Positions 55,384 through 63,710 of a stretch of DNA of 64,000 bases are shown here, one piece after another. The position numbers and the translations under genes are program-made. The notes beneath the pieces are model-generated. The model saw only the letters and a list, made by a program, of their open reading frames with translations. It was not told where the DNA came from and ran no database searches. Source of the DNA: Rhodospirillaceae bacterium (GTDB lineage Bacteria; Pseudomonadota; Alphaproteobacteria; Reyranellales; Reyranellaceae); assembly GCA_009772935.1 (NCBI GenBank), contig WOUR01000012.1, positions 48,229 to 112,228 of the forward strand, written 5' to 3'. Position 1 is the first letter of the stretch. Each line of letters opens with the position of its first letter.

Positions 55384-56592
55384 ATGTCACAATCAGGTCG
55401 GCCGCCGCTCGACGGCATTCGCGTCATCGATTTCTCCCGCGTGATCGCGGGACCCATGTGCACCCAGATGCTCTCGGACATGGGCGCCGAGGTGATCAAG
55501 ATCGAGAATCCCGACGGTGGCGACGACACGCGCAAGGGCGCCGGGCCGCGCGCCGGCGGTCCCGGTGGCGAGAGCCACTTCTTCATGACCTACAACAGGG
55601 GCAAGAAGAGCGTCGCGCTGGACTTCACCAAGCCGGAAGGCCAGGCGATCGTGCACAAGCTGCTCGCCTGCGCCGACGTGATGGTCGAGAATTTCCGGCC
55701 GGGCGTCCTGAAGAAGTACGGCTTCGATTATGCGAGCGTCGCGGCGAAGTATCCGAAGCTGATCTATCTCTCGATCTCGGCCTACGGACAGACCGGGCCG
55801 CTATCGGACCGCCCGGGCTACGATCCCGTGCTGCAGGCCGAGTCGGGCATGATGAGCGTCAACGGCGAGGCCGACGGCGAGGGGCTGCGCCATGCCATCG
55901 CCATCGTCGACACGATGACGGCGATCCACTCGGTGGCGGCGGTCAACGCCGCGCTCTATGCGCGCCGCGACACCGGAAAGGGACAGCAGATCGATCTCGC
56001 CCTCTACGACACGGCGCTCGTGTCGCTGGGCAACATGGGCTCCTACTACCTGATCGGCGGCGAGCAGCCGCGACGGGCCGGTAACGGCCACTTCGCCTCG
56101 GCGCCCAACAGCTCGTTCGAGACGGCGAACGGCAAGATCTACATGGCGGTCGCGAACCAGAAGCTGTTCGCCGACACGGCCAAGGCGCTCGGCCATCCCG
56201 AATGGGTGACCGATCCGCGCTTCGACACGGTGGCCAACCGCGTGGCCAACAAGCCCGAGCTGACGCGCCTCATGGAAGAGGTGCTGACGACCGATACCAA
56301 GGAGAACTGGGCCCAGAAGCTGCGGCACCTCCCGGCCGGTCCGATCCGCACCATGAAGGAGGCGCTGGACGAGCCGGAAGTGAAGCGTCGCGGCATGCTG
56401 AAGACCTACAAGCACAGCCGCGTCGGCGACGTGCCCCTGATCGGTTCTAACTTCCATTTCTCCGACACGCCGGTCGACGACACGCGGGCGCCCCCGGCAC
56501 TGGGCGAGCATACCGATCGGGTGCTGGCGGAACTGGCGGGGCTCGGGGCGGCGGAGATTGCGGCGTTGCGCGAGAAGAAGGTGATCGCCTGA
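55384..56592 (+). CDS. CaiB/BaiF family CoA transferase (formyl-CoA transferase type)
   Basis: 402 residues from the ATG at 55384. Conserved: VIDFSRVIAGPMCTQMLSDM, GAEVIKIENPDGGDDTR, NRGKKSVALDFTKPEG and RPGYDPVLQAESGMMSVNG. The likely catalytic Asp is in IAIVDTMTAIH (family aspartate forming the acyl-CoA anhydride), followed by ALYARRDTGKGQQIDLALYD. It moves CoA between carboxylic acids. The start has a weak ribosome site; an earlier in-frame ATG at 55336 is possible. Confidence 0.92.
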   Translation: MSQSGRPPLDGIRVIDFSRVIAGPMCTQMLSDMGAEVIKIENPDGGDDTRKGAGPRAGGPGGESHFFMTYNRGKKSVALDFTKPEGQAIVHKLLACADVMVENFRPGVLKKYGFDYASVAAKYPKLIYLSISAYGQTGPLSDRPGYDPVLQAESGMMSVNGEADGEGLRHAIAIVDTMTAIHSVAAVNAALYARRDTGKGQQIDLALYDTALVSLGNMGSYYLIGGEQPRRAGNGHFASAPNSSFETANGKIYMAVANQKLFADTAKALGHPEWVTDPRFDTVANRVANKPELTRLMEEVLTTDTKENWAQKLRHLPAGPIRTMKEALDEPEVKRRGMLKTYKHSRVGDVPLIGSNFHFSDTPVDDTRAPPALGEHTDRVLAELAGLGAAEIAALREKKVIA

Positions 56593-56599
56593 GGTTTCA

Positions 56600-56693
56600 T
56601 ATCGTCCTGAACGCAGTGAAGGACCTCACGGAACGATCTGACGACTCCTTGGCTGGTGCGAGATCCTTCGCCTTCGGCTCAGGATGACGAGGG
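56600..56693. repeat. Second intergenic palindrome family, inverted pair
   Basis: ATCGTCCTGAACGCAGTGAA (56601-56620) and GATCCTTCGCCTTCGGCTCA (56662-56681) are oppositely oriented copies of a different element, with core AAGGAYCT...TCCTGA. They lie between the convergent CoA transferase and hydrolase genes, 41 bases apart. Confidence 0.6.
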
Positions 56694-56694
56694 C

Positions 56695-57411
56695 TCACCT
56701 GTCGAGCCAGGTCTTCAGGATCAGATTGGTCTCCTCGGGCTTTTCCATCGTGACGAGGTGGCCGCACTGGTCGACGACCACGAGCGCCGCGGCCGGGATG
56801 GCCTTGGCGATCTCCTCGGACAGGAACAAGGGGGTCGCCGCGTCGTCGCGGCCGCAGACGACGATGGTGGGGCACTTGATGCGCGGCAGGTCGGGCCGCC
56901 GGTCGGCGCGGATCGCCGCCAGCTCCTCCTGCCTCATGTAGATATCGACGCCGATCTCGCCGCACATCGTCATCACCTCGTCGACCAGCGCCTTGTCGGG
57001 CAGGCGATAGGCGGGAATGAAGCGCGTCATCTGCATGCCGAGGACCAGCTGGAAATGCCCTTCCGCGGCAAGGCGGATTCGGGCGCGGCGGATCGCCCGT
57101 TCGGCCTCGCTCTGGCTCCTCATGCCGGTGTCGAGCAGCGCGAGCTTCGTCACGCGGTTGGCGGCAAACTGCATGATCTCGACTGCCAGCATGCCGCCCA
57201 GCGACAGGCCGGCCAGCGCGAACTTCTCCGATGGCATCTGGTCGACGACCCAGCGGGCGGCGCTCTCCCAACTGTCCCAGATGGACAGCGGCGCCGTGTG
57301 CCAGTCGGGCACGACGATGTCGGCCTGGCTCGAAAGGGCCGCCACCTGTGCGGCGAACAGGCGGGGCGAGCACAGCACGCCGGGGACGAGCAGCAGAGGT
57401 GTCCTGGTCAT
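56695..57411 (-). CDS. Alpha/beta-fold hydrolase
   Basis: 238 residues from the ATG at 57411 (GGGAGGAATGAA upstream). The nucleophile elbow is FALAGLSLGGMLAVEI (Gly-Leu-Ser-Leu-Gly), the acid lies in IVVCGRDDAATP and the His in VVVDQCGHLVTMEKPEE. The N-terminal LLLVPGVLCSPRLFAAQ is the oxyanion region of small esterases and lactonases. No signal peptide; substrate unknown. Confidence 0.9.
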   Translation of the reverse strand: MTRTPLLLVPGVLCSPRLFAAQVAALSSQADIVVPDWHTAPLSIWDSWESAARWVVDQMPSEKFALAGLSLGGMLAVEIMQFAANRVTKLALLDTGMRSQSEAERAIRRARIRLAAEGHFQLVLGMQMTRFIPAYRLPDKALVDEVMTMCGEIGVDIYMRQEELAAIRADRRPDLPRIKCPTIVVCGRDDAATPLFLSEEIAKAIPAAALVVVDQCGHLVTMEKPEETNLILKTWLDR

Positions 57412-57461
57412 TTCATTCCTCCCGCGCGAAGCGTAGCGCAGAAGATTCGACTGCGGTACCA

Positions 57462-58613
57462 ATGGGCATGGCCGCCGCCTCCATTCGCGACATTCGTCTC
57501 GACTTGTTCCGCGGGCTCGCACTGTGGTTCATCTTCCTCGACCACATTCCGACCAACATCGTGAGCTGGCTGACCGTCCGCAACTACGGCTTCAGCGACG
57601 CGACCGAGATCTTCGTCTTCATCTCCGGCTACACCGCCGTCATCGCCTACAGCCGCATGCTGGACGAGGAGGGCTGGCCGCGCACCGCCGCCCGCATCTA
57701 TCGCCGCGTCTGGCAGCTCTATGTCGCCCACATCCTGCTGTTCGTCGCCTTCTCGGCGCAGATCGCCTGGGTCTCCATCGCCCGCGACACGCCGGCCCTG
57801 ATCGAGGAGATGCAGCTGCTGGGCCTCGGCCAGAACCCCTATCGCGCGATCCTCGAAGCGGCCCTGCTCAAGTTCCGGCCGGTCAATCTCGACGTGCTGC
57901 CGCTCTACATCGTGCTGCTGGCGGCCTTTCCATTCGTCCTGCCGGCGGTGGTGCGCTGGCCCTGGATCGTGATCGGCGTTTCCCTCGTCTTGTACGCCGC
58001 GACCTGCCGTTTGAACTGGAGCCTGCCGGCCTATCCCGACGAGAAGGTCTGGTACTTCAACCCCATGGCCTGGCAGGTCGTGTTCCATGTCGGGGCAGCC
58101 TGTGCGGTGTTCGGCCCGGGGCTTGCCCGGCTCGACCGGTTCCGCGGCCCGCTGACGGTCCTGGCGATCGTCTTCGTCCTGTTCGCGGCCTTCATCGCCC
58201 TGTCCTGGCATTACAATCCGCTGGAAAGGCTGGTTCCGATCTGGGTGGCGCGGATCATCTATCCGATCGACAAGACCAACATCGACATCCTGCGGTTCCT
58301 GCATTTCCTGGCGATCGCCTGGCTAGTCCGGATCGCCGTGCCGATCGACGCCCCGGCCCTGAAGTGGTCCGTATGGGAGCCACTTCGCAGATGCGGTGAA
58401 GCGTCCTTGCTTATATTCTGCATCGGGACCTTCCTGGCGCTCAGTGGCCAGGTCATCGTGAGCCACCATGAAGATTCGATCTTGTCGCAGATTCTCGTGA
58501 GCATCGCCGGCATCGTCATCATGTGCGTGGCCGCGTACATCGCCGCCTGGTTCAAGCGCGGTCACGCGCGGGCGCCGGCCCGCGTGCGGGCGGCAACGGG
58601 GTCCCCCCGGTGA
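57462..58613 (+). CDS. OpgC-like membrane acyltransferase
   Basis: 383 residues with about ten membrane helices. The start RDIRLDLFRGLALWFIFLDH, then FGFSDATEIF-like and VFISGYTAVIAYSRM, is the OpgC (DUF and acyltransferase-3-like) signature, where the Asp-His pair of FLDHI is conserved. OpgC succinylates periplasmic glucans. Its stop overlaps the next start by four bases (GTGA), linking it to the SGNH hydrolase. The glycan substrate is inferred. Confidence 0.88.
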   Translation: MGMAAASIRDIRLDLFRGLALWFIFLDHIPTNIVSWLTVRNYGFSDATEIFVFISGYTAVIAYSRMLDEEGWPRTAARIYRRVWQLYVAHILLFVAFSAQIAWVSIARDTPALIEEMQLLGLGQNPYRAILEAALLKFRPVNLDVLPLYIVLLAAFPFVLPAVVRWPWIVIGVSLVLYAATCRLNWSLPAYPDEKVWYFNPMAWQVVFHVGAACAVFGPGLARLDRFRGPLTVLAIVFVLFAAFIALSWHYNPLERLVPIWVARIIYPIDKTNIDILRFLHFLAIAWLVRIAVPIDAPALKWSVWEPLRRCGEASLLIFCIGTFLALSGQVIVSHHEDSILSQILVSIAGIVIMCVAAYIAAWFKRGHARAPARVRAATGSPR

Positions 58614-59350
58614 GCCGGCCAATCGCCCTCCTGATCGCAGCGCTGATGCTCGTGCTGAGCGGAACGGCCCACGCGCAGTCGATGACCTTGTGTCGCGCCA
58701 AGCCGGCTCTGCTCGCGCTGGGGACGAACCTGCCGGTCGCGCGCAAGGCGATCGCCGAGAAGAAGGCCTTGCGCATCATCGCCCTGGGGTCGTCCACGAC
58801 CGCGGGATATGGCGTGTCGAATCCGGCCTTCGCCTACCCCACGCAGCTCCGCATCGGCCTGGAGAAGGCACTGCCCGGCGTCGACATCGAGGTGATCAAC
58901 CGCGGGATCGGCGGCCAGGACGTCGAGGAGATGGCCGCCCGCATGCAGGTCGAGATGCAGGAGAACCCGGCCTCGCTGGTCATCTGGCAAACCGGCACCA
59001 ACGCCGCCATCCGGCACATGCCGCTCGACAAGTTCGACAGCACGTTGCGCGGCGGCCTGAGGCTCGGCAAGTCGCTGGGCGCGGATTTCATCCTGATGAA
59101 CCTGCAATACGTGCCGGCCGTCGTCGCCGCACCCGACAAGGAAGCCTACGAGAAGGTCATGGCCGATGCGGCCCGGGACTATTCCGCCGGCCTGTTCCGA
59201 CGCTACGACATCATGCGCGGGTGGTACGATGACGGCATGCCCTATGCCCAGTTCGTGCAACTCGACGGGCTCCATCTCAACGACTTCGGCCAGAAGTGCA
59301 TCGGCAGGCTGCTGACCCGTTCGATCGTGGATGCGCTGAAGGCTCCCTGA
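58610..59350 (+). CDS. Secreted SGNH/GDSL-type hydrolase
   Basis: 246 residues starting at GTG, with a signal peptide ([18 protein letters not shown]). The SGNH blocks are present: Ser in [16 protein letters not shown], Gly in [12 protein letters not shown], Asn in [11 protein letters not shown] and the Asp/His in [10 protein letters not shown]. It is likely an esterase or deacylase in the periplasm. Coupling to the OpgC-like gene suggests the pair adds and removes (or transfers) acyl groups on the same surface glycan. Confidence 0.9.
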   Translation: MSRPIALLIAALMLVLSGTAHAQSMTLCRAKPALLALGTNLPVARKAIAEKKALRIIALGSSTTAGYGVSNPAFAYPTQLRIGLEKALPGVDIEVINRGIGGQDVEEMAARMQVEMQENPASLVIWQTGTNAAIRHMPLDKFDSTLRGGLRLGKSLGADFILMNLQYVPAVVAAPDKEAYEKVMADAARDYSAGLFRRYDIMRGWYDDGMPYAQFVQLDGLHLNDFGQKCIGRLLTRSIVDALKAP

Positions 59351-59363
59351 CAGAGGAGGCTCC

Positions 59364-60140
59364 ATGCCCCGTCGCTTCGTCGATCTTTCGATCTATCTGG
59401 AGAACGACGTGATCTCTGATCCGCCGCCGTTCGGCCCGAAGATTCAGTATCACAAGCATGCCGACACGGCCGGCCAGATCGCCGGGTTCTTTCCCGGCCT
59501 CAGGAAGGAAGACCTCCCCGACGGCGCGGGTTGGGCCGTCGAGAACGTCAACCTCTCCACCCATAACGGCACCCATCTCGACGCGCCCTATCATTTCCAC
59601 CCGACGATGAACAAGGGCGAGCGTGCCATCACCATCGACGAGGTGCCGCTCGAATGGTGCTTCCAGCCCGGCGTGAAACTCGACTTCCGCGACAAGCCCG
59701 ACGGCCACGTGATCACCGCTGCCGAGGTCGAGGGGGAGCTGAAGCGGATCGGCCATGAGCTGAAGCCGCTCGAGATCGTCGTGGTCAACACGCGGGCGGG
59801 CTCGCGCTACGGCAATAGCGACTACGTGAACTCTGGCTGCGGCATGGGCTACGACGCCACGATCTACTTGCTGGAAAGGGGCGTGCGGCTGACCGGTACC
59901 GACGCCTGGAGCTGGGACGCGCCATTCTATTTCACCGCCCAGAAGTGGGCGAAGGACCACGATCCGTCGATCATCTGGGAGGGCCACAAGGCCGGCCGCG
60001 ACATCGGCTACTGCCACCTCGAGAAGTTGCACAATCTCGAAGCCTTGCCGGGCGACGGCTTTACCATCGCCTGCTTCCCGCACAAGATTCGCGGCGCCTC
60101 CGCCGGCTGGACCCGTGCCGTCGCGATCTTCGAAGAGTGA
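59364..60140 (+). CDS. Cyclase-family (kynurenine formamidase-like) metal hydrolase
   Basis: 258 residues, AGGAGGCTCC before the ATG. The metal-binding motif [14 protein letters not shown] (His-x-Gly-Thr-His-x-Asp) is the hallmark of the cyclase family, with [16 protein letters not shown] at the start. Members hydrolyse formamides, isatin or cyclic amides; KynB-like activity is one option. It lies 13 bases after the SGNH gene. Confidence 0.9.
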   Translation: MPRRFVDLSIYLENDVISDPPPFGPKIQYHKHADTAGQIAGFFPGLRKEDLPDGAGWAVENVNLSTHNGTHLDAPYHFHPTMNKGERAITIDEVPLEWCFQPGVKLDFRDKPDGHVITAAEVEGELKRIGHELKPLEIVVVNTRAGSRYGNSDYVNSGCGMGYDATIYLLERGVRLTGTDAWSWDAPFYFTAQKWAKDHDPSIIWEGHKAGRDIGYCHLEKLHNLEALPGDGFTIACFPHKIRGASAGWTRAVAIFEE

Positions 60141-60184
60141 TCGGGCCGCGCGCGCGATCTCGAGCCCTTGCGAGGGATCTGTCC

Positions 60185-60820
60185 CTAATCCAGAGTCGAA
60201 GGTAGCCGTGCGAAAAGGAGTGCGAGGCCGAGCGCGGCGATGAGACCGCCCGCGGCCGTGCGCAGGCGGCGCAGCATCTCTGGCCGGCCCGTGGCGAGGG
60301 AGCGCGCCCGCGAGGCCAGTATCGCGACGACGACGTCCACGGCCGTGTTGAGCGCCACGGAGATCAGGCCCAGCAGCAGGAACTGCTGCCAAGCCGGACC
60401 TGCCGCTGGATCGACGAACTGGGGCAGGAATGCGAGGAAGAAGGCTGCGGTCTTGGGATTGAGCGCCTCGACGACGATGCCCTCGCGGAAGGCTTTTGCC
60501 GCCCCCGTCGTGACCGGCCTCGCCTCGAACGGCTGGCGTGCCTCACGGATGGCCTTGATGCCGATCCAGACCAGATAGAGCGCGCCCGCCAATTTCAGCA
60601 TCGTGAAGGCCTCGGCGCTTGCCATCACCAGCGCGGACACGCCGATGGCGCCTGCCGCGACATGAACGAGCCCGCCCAGACCCGTGCCGAAGCTGGAGGC
60701 GAAGCCTTCGGCCCGGTCGCCGGCCAAGGTGCGAGCGGCCACGTAGAAGATGCCGGGCCCTGGCGAGAGCGCGATCGCCAGAGCCGTCACGCTGAACAGA
60801 GCGAGGGTCGCGGGATCCAT
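60185..60820 (-). CDS. LysE/RhtB-family amino-acid exporter
   Basis: 211 residues and six hydrophobic segments. The opening LSPGPGIFYVAARTLAGDRA and FREGIVVEALNPKTAAFFLA are typical of the family, which exports amino acids or their analogues. It lies six bases after the CMD-like gene on the same strand. Confidence 0.93.
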   Translation of the reverse strand: MDPATLALFSVTALAIALSPGPGIFYVAARTLAGDRAEGFASSFGTGLGGLVHVAAGAIGVSALVMASAEAFTMLKLAGALYLVWIGIKAIREARQPFEARPVTTGAAKAFREGIVVEALNPKTAAFFLAFLPQFVDPAAGPAWQQFLLLGLISVALNTAVDVVVAILASRARSLATGRPEMLRRLRTAAGGLIAALGLALLFARLPSTLD

Positions 60821-60826
60821 CGCCGA

Positions 60827-61375
60827 CTACGGCAGCGGGTCGGGCTCGCCCGGCGGCAGCGGCACCTCGAAGACGTTGAGGGTCATCGACACCAGCATGT
60901 AGTAGCCGCAGACACCGACGAGATCGACGACGCCTTTCTCACCGAACGCGTCGATGGCGCGCTTGTAGTTGGTCGGGGCGACCCTGTTGGTGTCGAGATA
61001 TTCCATGACGAAATCGTAGACGATCTTTTCGACGTCGCGCTTGAAGGGCGGCGTGGTGCGCAGGCGGACCGCCTCGATGATGTCTTCCGCCAGGCCGGCT
61101 TCCTTGGCCAGGCGGGCATGGGCATAGAACTCGAACTGTGCCTTGAAATGCCGGCCGACCAGGCAGATCGCGAGTTCGGACAGGTCGCGCGGCAGCGAAT
61201 TGTCGAAGCGGCAGTATTCGCCGAGCTTCTGGGCGCGGTCGGCGAGGATGGGGCTGCGCAACCAAGGCTCGAAGGGGCCGCGCAGGCCGCCGCGGGGACC
61301 CGACAGGATCGCATCGGCGACCTTCTTCTGTTCGGGATCGAGTTTGCTCAGGTCGAGCGGAGCCAGACGCGGCAT
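60827..61375 (-). CDS. Carboxymuconolactone decarboxylase-like protein
   Basis: 182 residues from the ATG at 61375 (GAGGAAACGCC upstream). The family core is AICLVGRHFKAQFEFYAHAR, KEAGLAEDIIEAVRLRTTPP and EKGVVDLVGVCGYYMLVSM. It lacks the AhpD Cys-x2-Cys motif, as do many CMD-like proteins of catabolic clusters. Its substrate is unknown. It precedes the LysE gene. Confidence 0.9.
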   Translation of the reverse strand: MPRLAPLDLSKLDPEQKKVADAILSGPRGGLRGPFEPWLRSPILADRAQKLGEYCRFDNSLPRDLSELAICLVGRHFKAQFEFYAHARLAKEAGLAEDIIEAVRLRTTPPFKRDVEKIVYDFVMEYLDTNRVAPTNYKRAIDAFGEKGVVDLVGVCGYYMLVSMTLNVFEVPLPPGEPDPLP

Positions 61376-61406
61376 GGCGTTTCCTCTGTTCTGTATTCTG
61401 GAAGGA

Positions 61407-62000
61407 TTAGAGCGGACAGCCGGCGTCGGCGACGCGGTTGGCATCGGCATTGTCGAAGATGTGGTTCACGATCGACAGGCCGGCCTGCATCGCCGCACTC
61501 GAGCGCACGCTGCAGGACCCGGTTGCCGTCCACAGCACCTTGCCGCCGCTCGATTCGTAGAGCGTGAGAGACACGCGCAAGGTCGAGCCGGAGGGCACTG
61601 CTGGGATCGTGTCGCGCCGGCCGATCGGGTTGGCCGGCAGCATGAGGCGCGGATTGGCGCCCGTCTCGTAGTCCTGGGCCTGCATCATCGGCATTTCGCG
61701 ATCCAGGCCGCCGCCGGACAGGTCGAAGTAGCTCACGTCCATCCGCATGATGTTGCCGCCGCTGAAACCGACCTGGTTGCCGCGCTGGGTGAGGCGGACC
61801 ATGACCTGGCGGCGCAGCTCGCGCGCCAGGTGCGTGTCGGAGGTGAGCTGGACGGCGATCTTGACCTTGGGGATCTTCTGGTACGCCTTGATCTCCAGTT
61901 CACCCAGCTTTGGCCCGGCGGGCACGCCGTATCCCTGGGCGGAGGCCGGCGCCGCAAAGCAGAGCGCCGAAAGCGCAACAAAGATGGCGGCGATACGCAT
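61407..62000 (-). CDS. Secreted protein of unknown function
   Basis: 197 residues with a signal peptide (IAAIFVALSALCFAAPASAQ) and GGGGAAAG-like ribosome site. The mature part, KVKIAVQLTSDTHLARELRR, RGNQVGFSGGNIMRMDVSYF and SLTLYESSGGKVLWTATGSC, is beta-rich and resembles the DUF of lipid-binding or outer-membrane assembly accessory proteins, with two cysteines near the end (GSCSVRS, AGCPL). I do not name a family. It lies 11 bases after the aldolase gene on the same strand. Confidence 0.7.
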   Translation of the reverse strand: MRIAAIFVALSALCFAAPASAQGYGVPAGPKLGELEIKAYQKIPKVKIAVQLTSDTHLARELRRQVMVRLTQRGNQVGFSGGNIMRMDVSYFDLSGGGLDREMPMMQAQDYETGANPRLMLPANPIGRRDTIPAVPSGSTLRVSLTLYESSGGKVLWTATGSCSVRSSAAMQAGLSIVNHIFDNADANRVADAGCPL

Positions 62001-62011
62001 TTGTCTTTCCC

Positions 62012-62767
62012 CTAACGTCCCTCGACCGCCGTCAGCCTGCTCCAGCCGGCGTCGTCCCGGTCGAGCATGCGCTTCAGCGAGTCGAAATGCAGGAAGGCCT
62101 GCTGCGCCTCGCCCGCGATCTGCCTGGCCGTATGCTCGGCCATCGCCTCGTCGATATTGTGCAGCTCCCTGCCGGTCTGCATCGCCAGCACCTGCACCAT
62201 CGCCGCACGTTCGAGGTAATAAAGGTCGTCGTAGGCTTGGGCAACGGTCGGACCTGAGACGATGACGCCATGGTTTCGCAGGAACAGGATGTCCTTGTCG
62301 CCCATCGCCCGGCACATGCGCTCGCCCTCGTCGTTGGACAGGGCGACGCCGCCATAGGCCTCGTCGTAGGCGATGCGGCCCCAGTAGCGGAACGCGTTCT
62401 GGGTGCACATCTCGATGCGACCGTCGCGGATCGAGGTCAGCGCCGTGGCGTAGGGCATGTGGGTGTGCAGCACGACCTTGGCGCGCGGGTTTCCGGCATG
62501 GATGCGGGCGTGGATATAGAAGGCAGTCGGCTCGACCGGATATTTGCCCTCGATGATGTTGCCGTCGCCGTCGGCCATCACGATGTCGGACGGCGTGATT
62601 TCCGACCAGTGCAGGCCCTGCGGGTTGACCAGGAAGAGATCGTCGCGGCCGGGCACTGCCATGCTGAAATGGTTGCAGACGCCCTCGTTCAGCCCGTGCC
62701 GCGCGGCCGCGCGCAGGGCGGTGGTCAGGTCGATCCGCGCCTGGGTGACCGGGTCGTTGGCAAGCAT
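62012..62767 (-). CDS. Class II aldolase/adducin-family protein
   Basis: 251 residues from the ATG at 62767, nine bases after GGAG; longer starts at 62782 or 62824 have poorer ribosome sites. The zinc site is visible: VVLHTHMPYATALTS, LFLRNHGVIVSGPTV, with the preceding NHFSMAVPGRDDLFLVNPQG loop. It matches the fuculose-phosphate aldolase/adducin domain. Typical products act on phosphorylated sugars or keto acids. Confidence 0.9.
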   Translation of the reverse strand: MLANDPVTQARIDLTTALRAAARHGLNEGVCNHFSMAVPGRDDLFLVNPQGLHWSEITPSDIVMADGDGNIIEGKYPVEPTAFYIHARIHAGNPRAKVVLHTHMPYATALTSIRDGRIEMCTQNAFRYWGRIAYDEAYGGVALSNDEGERMCRAMGDKDILFLRNHGVIVSGPTVAQAYDDLYYLERAAMVQVLAMQTGRELHNIDEAMAEHTARQIAGEAQQAFLHFDSLKRMLDRDDAGWSRLTAVEGR

Positions 62768-62866
62768 ATTTCGGAGCTCCATCCTCGATGGCCTTTGCTG
62801 GGCCGATGATGCGGCTTCCGGCAATCGGGGCCAAGGGAAATTGCCAGGGGACCCGGGAGCGCGAGT

Positions 62867-63592
62867 TCAGGCAAGCGAGGAAACGCCCGGTCCGTCGGTC
62901 GCCGAGATCTCGCGCACCAGCTTGGTGCGCACGGCGCGGCCGAAATGGTCGAAGTTGTCGGCCACGACCAGAAACGAGCCGGAGCCGCCGATGACGCTCT
63001 CCTCGTAGTATTTGTCGAGGGTGAGGTCGGGCGGGCGGCCGAAATTGCTGCGGTTCATCATGACCGGCAGTCCATTCACCACGATGCCCTGCGACACGAG
63101 CTTGTCGCGCACGATTTCGGCCGGCGGCCCGTCGTTGGTTCGTCCGTCGCCGGACACGTCGATGACCCGCCGCTTGGCGATGAAGGGGGTATTCTCGAAG
63201 CGCTGGCCGGCATGGGCAAGGGCGGCTCCAACGGCGGTCCAGCTCTGCGAGGTGCGAGGCGCCTCGGCGAGCTTGTCGGCAAATCGCCGGGCGGCGCCTG
63301 GACTGTCGATCACCGTCCAGTCGATTACGACGGCCTGGAAGTGCGCGCCCGCCCACTCCGTGTAGCAGATCGCAATCCGCCGGTTCTCGCCGGACAGGAT
63401 GGCGTCGACCACCCGGTCGTTGGTCAGCGCTTCGATGTAGCCGCGCCGCTGGAGCTCGGCCTCGACCTCGTCGATCGATCGCGAAACGTCGACGGCCAGC
63501 ACGAGTTGCAGGTCGACCGGTGTCTGGGCGTGAGCCGACGTCGCCGTCGCCAGCGCCGCCATGGAGCCTACGAGCGCCGACCGTCGCCTCAT
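62867..63592 (-). CDS. Secreted DUF1194-type von Willebrand-like protein
   Basis: 241 residues from the ATG at 63592 (GGAGGTGGGC upstream). A signal peptide (RRRSALVGSMAALATATSAH) precedes DLQLVLAVDVSRSIDEVEAE, a MIDAS-like Asp-x-Ser-x-Ser motif, and RRVIDVSGDGRTNDGPPAEI. Length and pattern fit DUF1194. The MIDAS fold usually binds a metal and a protein ligand. No partner is obvious; the gene begins after a terminator hairpin. Confidence 0.85.
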   Translation of the reverse strand: MRRRSALVGSMAALATATSAHAQTPVDLQLVLAVDVSRSIDEVEAELQRRGYIEALTNDRVVDAILSGENRRIAICYTEWAGAHFQAVVIDWTVIDSPGAARRFADKLAEAPRTSQSWTAVGAALAHAGQRFENTPFIAKRRVIDVSGDGRTNDGPPAEIVRDKLVSQGIVVNGLPVMMNRSNFGRPPDLTLDKYYEESVIGGSGSFLVVADNFDHFGRAVRTKLVREISATDGPGVSSLA

Positions 63593-63647
63593 GCCCACCT
63601 CCGTCGAAGAAGCGAAGCATAACACTGCAGCGGCCTGCGCAAACGAA

Positions 63648-63673
63648 AACGCCGGAGGAAATCCTCCGGCGTT
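63648..63673 (-). terminator. Rho-independent terminator for the minus-strand gene at the window end
   Basis: AACGCCGGAGGA-AA-TCCTCCGGCGTT is a perfect 12-base stem. Read on the minus strand it is followed by TTTTCG (complement of CGAAAA), the usual U-run. It lies 38 bases beyond the stop at 63711 and insulates the DUF1194-type gene. Confidence 0.8.
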
Positions 63674-63710
63674 CAGATCGACCGTCAGGACGGCCTACTG
63701 TCAGAGCGGC

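Noticed and set aside
61407..63620. A single 737-residue minus-strand protein
   Set aside because: Only its last part from 62000 makes sense. The upstream portion is an alternate frame of the DUF1194-type gene and the aldolase.
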